A stretch of DNA of 64,000 bases from Euphorbia lathyris (lineage: Eukaryota; Streptophyta; Magnoliopsida; Malpighiales; Euphorbiaceae). The first letter of the stretch is position 1; each line of letters starts with the position of its first letter. The DNA is taken from contig NC_088919.1 of assembly GCF_963576675.1 (NCBI RefSeq), forward strand, positions 62,206,578-62,270,577, in the 5' to 3' direction. This document shows positions 63,455 through 64,000 of this stretch, in pieces. Made by a program: the position numbers and the translations under genes. Under the pieces are notes generated by a model that had not been told where the DNA came from, did not search any database, and saw nothing but the letters and a program-made list of their open reading frames with translations.

Positions 63455-63738
63455 GATTAGGGAGTTGAGAAAGTTGTAGTTTGAGAGGAGGCACAATTGT
63501 GCCTTGTGAGTTTTTGAGAGTTTATTTTAGAGGGTAGTCTAATTATTTTGGGGAGAGATAAAAATAGTCTAATTATTTTTGGGTATTTTTGGGAAACACC
63601 CGAGTGCTACTATTTTTGTTTTCTCTCATTGTAACTCTAGAAAGTTTCTAGAGAACACCCTCTTGTAAACCTCATAAATTCAATAAAATTGTATTATTGC
63701 TTCCGGTAAATTGTCCCAATCCAGAAAAATTCCCAACA
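63455..63738 (+). mobile_element. 3' LTR of the gag-only element, right part
   Basis: Continues the LTR interrupted at 54124 (GGGAGTTGAGAAAG onwards) and ends ATTCCCAACA, followed by CTCTT. Confidence 0.9.
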
Positions 63739-63774
63739 CTCTTTGCCTTTCTATGGTCACACTTTTTGCCTTTC
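63739..63774 (+). repeat. 23-bp repeat, right flank of the composite element
   Basis: CTCTTTGCC, TTTCTATGGTCACAC and TTTTTGCC, a partial array identical in type to 51162-51276, directly joined to ABCC sequence. Confidence 0.85.
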
Positions 63775-64000
63775 TACAGATTAGTTGGACTGGCTTTTGC
63801 GCTAATTCAGCTGCTAAGCATAATCATGCTGTTGTCTCATGTTGCTTGGCAGGTCTTCCTACTCTTTCTCATCGTTATCGGAATTTCTATATGGTACCAA
63901 GTAAGAACAACTAATCATTCAAAATATAACATTCCCTCACTTCTGGCATTACGTTTTCTCAGAATTGCAGATATGGATTACATTTTCTTATCCGTGTATT
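63775..64000 (+). pseudogene. Second ABCC transporter copy, partial (exon 4 and following intron)
   Basis: From CTACAGATTAG onwards it matches 49526-49750. The exon (to 63900) encodes RLVGLAFALIQLLSIIMLLS and VAWQVFLLFLIVIGISIWYQ, ending at GTAAGA. No stop is seen here, and residues such as GLAFALIQ look closer to the family than those of the first copy. The 5' part is missing at the junction with the 23-bp repeat. It continues beyond the window, so its status is unknown. Confidence 0.85.

Larger units (their letters stand above)
52174..63738 (+). mobile_element. Composite copia-type element: reversed LTR, LTR, gag remnant, LTR (split by gypsy)
   Basis: Reversed LTR 52174-52742, AT spacer, forward LTR 52745-53333, internal 53334-53810, and forward 3' LTR 53811-54124 continuing at 63460-63738 after the gypsy insertion. 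CTCTT flanks the whole unit (52169-52173, 63739-63743). Without gypsy the unit is about 2.2 kb. No pol is present, so it relied on another element's enzymes. The extra reversed LTR makes a palindrome of over 1.1 kb. Confidence 0.82.

Overview
This is nuclear DNA from a flowering plant, most likely a eudicot. The evidence is spliceosomal introns, a class II KNOX homeobox fragment, an AHL (AT-hook) gene fragment, a plant ABCC transporter, and plant lineages of Ty1/copia, Ty3/gypsy, LINE, hAT, CACTA and Mutator elements. I see no intact host gene. Almost every recognisable coding stretch carries nonsense codons or frameshifts, so this reads as transposon-rich, decaying intergenic DNA.

Layout. 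1-11009: a Sirevirus-like Ty1/copia element on the minus strand (its 5' LTR at 9525-11009, then gag, protease, integrase, RT-RNase H and an extra downstream ORF). It runs off the left edge, and a 2-kb gypsy-type solo LTR (574-2587) sits in the extra ORF. 11010-17694: three and a bit tandem copies of a 2.01-2.06 kb unit. Each full unit carries a 42-bp minisatellite, three exons of a dead class II KNOX gene and a CACTA-like terminus. 18083-19336: a hAT element with a MITE nested in it. 19737-21240: the 5' part of a CACTA transposase pseudogene, running directly into a 10.8-kb array of a 16-bp satellite (21240-32012) that has short inverted blocks and a loose higher-order period. 33244-36035: a 5'-truncated LINE with a poly(A) tail. 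36419-39712: a CACTA end, a Pack-MULE carrying an AHL gene fragment, a related TIR element and a foldback MITE. 40178-45506: a MITE split by a young-looking but disabled Ty1/copia element (40224-45168). 46728-51092: an ABCC transporter pseudogene that keeps its introns. 51277-63738: inverted LTRs plus a gag-only copia-type element, with a 9.3-kb chromovirus-like gypsy element (54125-63454) in its 3' LTR. 63775-64000: part of a second ABCC copy.

Relative order can be read from nesting: KNOX repeat before Sirevirus before solo LTR; hAT before MITE; MITE before copia; ABCC-flanking 23-bp repeat before the gag-only element before gypsy. Several insertions keep perfect target-site duplications (TTCTT, TATAGATA, TTATATTTA, AATAAAATT, AATTTAAAT, GCAAC, CTCTT). 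Many premature stops are explained by C-to-T changes (CAG, CAA or CGA to stop), as expected for long-methylated DNA.

The most unusual items are the KNOX-bearing tandem units, the 16-bp satellite with periodic inversions, the AHL Pack-MULE and the inverted-LTR composite. All calls come from reading the sequence and from recalled family motifs; no database search was run.
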